DNA of 64,000 nt from JABSOG01 sp041583135 (GTDB lineage: Bacteria; Pseudomonadota; Gammaproteobacteria; Enterobacterales; Alteromonadaceae): the NCBI GenBank assembly GCA_041583135.1, contig JBFHGJ010000004.1, positions 1-64,000 on the forward strand, in the 5' to 3' direction. Below are positions 61,734 through 64,000 of the stretch, piece by piece. The notes beneath the pieces are model-generated. The model searched no databases, was not told the DNA's origin, and worked only from the letters and a program-made list of their open reading frames with translations. A program made the position numbers and the translations under genes. Position 1 is the stretch's first letter; every line of letters starts with the position of its first letter.

Positions 61734-62999
61734 ATGCTTAAGACGCGCCAACCCCTTCATCTTGTTCACGTTTTTTTCCTATTGTTATGTTTTGGCCAGC
61801 CAGCCTCAGCCACAGAGCAAGCACCATTACCACAGTTGACCCCCGAGGCATTCGATAGGTGTATCAACCAGCTCAAGCAAAAAGCCAACACTGCCGCCAT
61901 TAATCGACAAGTCGTTGATCAAGCACTGAAAAATATCACTTTTGACCACAAAGTCATCGAATATGACAGACGGCAGCCTGAATTTAGCGAATCTTTTGCC
62001 AGCTACTTCAACAAAAGAGTCAACCAATGGCGGGTTGATAGAGGCCGAGCCATGCTCAAAGAACATCAGCAACTGCTCGCCAAACTTCAGCAGCAATATG
62101 GTGTCCCAGCGCACTACCTTGTTTCTTTTTGGGGCCTTGAAACCAATTTTGGCGCCTATAAAGGCAAGATGTCGATTATTCGTTCTTTGGCCACCTTGGC
62201 ATGCGACCAAAGGCGCAGCGGCTTTTTCACTGAGGAACTATTAAAGGCATTGCGCCTTGCCGAACGTGAAAAACTGGCACCTGAAACCATGGTCGGCTCT
62301 TGGGCCGGCGCCATGGGGCACACTCAGTTTATGCCCTCGGCTTATTTGCAATACGCGGTAGATGGCGATGGCGATGGCAAAATCGATTTATGGCAGTCGA
62401 TCCCCGACGCGCTGACTTCGGCGGCAAACTTTCTTAGCAACCTTGGCTGGAAAGGCGGCTTTAGATGGGGCCGTGAAGTCAGACTGAGCGATGGTTTTGC
62501 CTACTTCAATAGCGGCATCGATAAAAGCCACAGCGTCAAACAATGGCGCGACAAAGGCGTCATGCTGACCAGCGGCAAACCCCTGCCTGATAGCGACATC
62601 AGCGCCTCATTGCTGTTACCTGCCGGACATAAGGGACCGGCGTTTTTGGTCTATGATAATTTTCATGTGATCATGCGATGGAACCGCTCGCAGTTTTATG
62701 CCATCGCGGTAGGTCGCCTCGCCGAGCGAATTGCCGGTGCCGGCAAGTTACATCAACCACCGGAGCCTGCGCCAAACCTCAAGCTGACGGAGCTGCTCAA
62801 GTTGCAGCAAGCCCTGAGCAAACTCGGCTTCGATGTTGGTAAACCCGATGGCATCATGGGGCCGGCCACAGCCAAAGGTATTCGCGACTTTCAGAAAACC
62901 CGCAACATGGTTGCCGACGGTTTTCCCCACACCGATGTGTTTGCCGCCTTAGGCATAGAGCTACATCGGGCGGCACAAAATAAAGAAAAAGCATTGTAA
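61734..62999 (+). CDS. Lytic murein transglycosylase (MltB-type) with peptidoglycan-binding domain
   Basis: A 421-residue exported enzyme with a signal peptide (about 1-26). The MltB/SLT_2 domain has catalytic E136 in FWGLETNFGAYKG and the family blocks SWAGAMGHTQFMPSAY and DGDGDGKIDLW. A PG_binding_1 domain (about 350-408; LQQALSKLGFDVGKPDGIMGPATAKGI in parts) follows. It cleaves peptidoglycan glycan strands to anhydromuropeptides. No lipobox cysteine is present, so it should be soluble in the periplasm rather than lipid-anchored like MltB. Confidence 0.94.
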   Translation: MLKTRQPLHLVHVFFLLLCFGQPASATEQAPLPQLTPEAFDRCINQLKQKANTAAINRQVVDQALKNITFDHKVIEYDRRQPEFSESFASYFNKRVNQWRVDRGRAMLKEHQQLLAKLQQQYGVPAHYLVSFWGLETNFGAYKGKMSIIRSLATLACDQRRSGFFTEELLKALRLAEREKLAPETMVGSWAGAMGHTQFMPSAYLQYAVDGDGDGKIDLWQSIPDALTSAANFLSNLGWKGGFRWGREVRLSDGFAYFNSGIDKSHSVKQWRDKGVMLTSGKPLPDSDISASLLLPAGHKGPAFLVYDNFHVIMRWNRSQFYAIAVGRLAERIAGAGKLHQPPEPAPNLKLTELLKLQQALSKLGFDVGKPDGIMGPATAKGIRDFQKTRNMVADGFPHTDVFAALGIELHRAAQNKEKAL

Positions 63000-63108
63000 C
63001 CTTAAGGGTTTGTTAAGCAACTCACGGTAGACTGAGCAATTATTGGATGTGGTCAAAGCCAAGGCGGCTGACTACAATTAGGGCAGAGTTTAACGGCGAA
63101 AAAGCATT

Positions 63109-63768
63109 ATGCGATTATTGTTGGTAGAAGATGATCAATCATTGGCCAGCTCTTTGGTCAAGGCATTGGGGTTTGAAAATTTTATTGTCGATCATGTTGC
63201 CAATGGCAAAGATGCGCTTCATGTGGCCGCCAGCGGCGACATCAACATCGTGATCTTAGATCTCGGTCTACCCGATATCGATGGTTTTGAGGTATTGAAA
63301 AGGCTGCGCAGTGAGAACAAACATTTGCCGGTGCTGGTGTTAACTGCCAGAGACAGACTTGACGATAGAGTACACGGCCTTGACTTGGGCGCCGATGACT
63401 ATTTGGCCAAACCCTTTGATATGCCTGAACTGTTGGCACGACTCAGGGTAATTGAAAGACGCTTAGGCACGGCCAATTCCAACAACATCATCGTCAAAGA
63501 CGTCGCCCTGAATACCGCCAACCATAGTCTTAGCTATCAAAGCAACGACATCGAAGTGTCACGCAAAGAATTTATGGTATTAAAGGCATTGATGGAAAAT
63601 GCCGGCAAAATTCAAACCCGCGAACAGCTTGAATCGAAACTCTATGCTTGGGGTGAAGAAGTTGCCAGCAATGCGGTAGAAGTACATATTCATCACCTGC
63701 GTAAAAAGCTGCCGCCGCAATTTATTAAGACCATCCGCGGTGTCGGTTACATCGTCAACAAATCATGA
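63109..63768 (+). CDS. OmpR/PhoB-family response regulator
   Basis: A 219-residue regulator with receiver phosphoacceptor D51 (VILDLGLPDIDG), the conserved lysine in DYLAKPFD, and a winged-helix DNA-binding domain ending RKKLPPQFIKTIRGVGYIV. It is closest in style to the QseB/PmrA/PhoP group. Its stop overlaps the next start in ATGA, pairing it with the kinase downstream. The signal is not shown. Confidence 0.95.
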   Translation: MRLLLVEDDQSLASSLVKALGFENFIVDHVANGKDALHVAASGDINIVILDLGLPDIDGFEVLKRLRSENKHLPVLVLTARDRLDDRVHGLDLGADDYLAKPFDMPELLARLRVIERRLGTANSNNIIVKDVALNTANHSLSYQSNDIEVSRKEFMVLKALMENAGKIQTREQLESKLYAWGEEVASNAVEVHIHHLRKKLPPQFIKTIRGVGYIVNKS

Positions 63769-64000
63769 TCTCTATCCGCCGTAACCTCATTTTGGTCATC
63801 GTCGCAACCATGACTTTAGTCAGCTTCTATGCCTCATTGCAAGGTTACAGGGCGAGTATGGCACAGGCCAACCAACTGTTTGACTCAGAATTGAGCACCT
63901 ATGCCGCCTCGTTGAAAATGGCCGCCGATAAACAAGGGATACTGGCGATGCCCGAGCAGGCCACCATTGCCTTTCAGGTGTTCAAGGCGCACAAACTGGT
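63765..64000 (+). CDS. Sensor histidine kinase, N-terminal part only (cut by window end)
   Basis: The first 78 residues are visible, beginning MISIRRNLILVIVATMTLV, a membrane anchor typical of OmpR-family partner kinases (PmrB/QseC type), followed by the start of a periplasmic sensor (ANQLFDSELSTYAASL). The kinase core lies beyond 64000. Identity rests on the N-terminus and the ATGA overlap with the regulator. Confidence 0.8.
   Translation, partial: MISIRRNLILVIVATMTLVSFYASLQGYRASMAQANQLFDSELSTYAASLKMAADKQGILAMPEQATIAFQVFKAHKL

Overview
The window is chromosomal DNA of a gammaproteobacterium, most likely a marine member of the Alteromonadales. The order rsxABCDGE-nth, the ubiE-ubiJ-ubiB cluster, truC/yqcA next to DUF3549 and DUF3301 genes, syd-queF, and ppnN-xni are all gammaproteobacterial arrangements. 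The RsxC tail of repeated Ala/Lys segments and the many c-di-GMP proteins fit Alteromonadales. Genus is not determined. About 57 genes are supported: 55 proteins complete within the window, one sensor kinase cut by the right edge, and one tRNA (Asn).

Layout. 0-4.4 kb: a Y1 (HUH) REP-type transposase, then a membrane histidine kinase and NtrC-type sigma54 activator pair with its own sigma54-like promoter and two dyads upstream. 4.4-8.8 kb (minus): MATE transporter, uvrB and an RlmI/RlmK-like methyltransferase, tightly packed. 8.8-10.4 kb: a long non-coding stretch with paired DnaA-like boxes, a possible structured RNA and tRNA-Asn. 10.4-19.2 kb: a CsrD-like degenerate GGDEF/EAL protein, the complete Rsx/Rnf electron transport operon and nth. 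19.2-28.3 kb: a penicillin-binding-type serine hydrolase divergent from a CadC-type regulator, gloA, an EAL phosphodiesterase and a DUF5916 outer-membrane protein. 28.4-34 kb (minus): a diguanylate cyclase and the ubiquinone genes ubiE-J-B followed by a tautomerase and ltaE. 34-49.4 kb: a DUF885 lipoprotein, the truC/syd/queF/ppnN/xni housekeeping block, a second diguanylate cyclase and several uncharacterised proteins. 49.4-51 kb: repeat-rich non-coding DNA. 51-60 kb: a secreted subtilase next to a beta-propeller signalling protein with a degenerate GGDEF domain, MtfA with an added SEC-C tail, and a giant hybrid sensor kinase ending in an AraC domain. 60-64 kb: a small coiled-coil protein, a cold-shock protein, a lytic transglycosylase and an OmpR-type two-component pair cut by the window end.

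The most unusual material is not protein coding. First, the decamer AGACACCCAC occurs exactly 11 times, where about 0.1 would be expected by chance, plus near copies. It appears as an inverted pair between convergent genes, as a 15-bp terminal inverted repeat of a 201-bp element, as a six-unit 17-bp tandem array, and inside three unrelated genes always in the frame that reads Asp-Thr-His (or Asp-Thr-Gln in a near copy). These are habits of DNA-uptake signal sequences or of a small mobile repeat. Second, 49391-49608 holds five identical 18-mers at an exact 50-bp period whose spacers form stem-loops, one spacer with a different sequence but a similar fold. I know of no named system for either. 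All statements come from reading the sequence; no database search was run.
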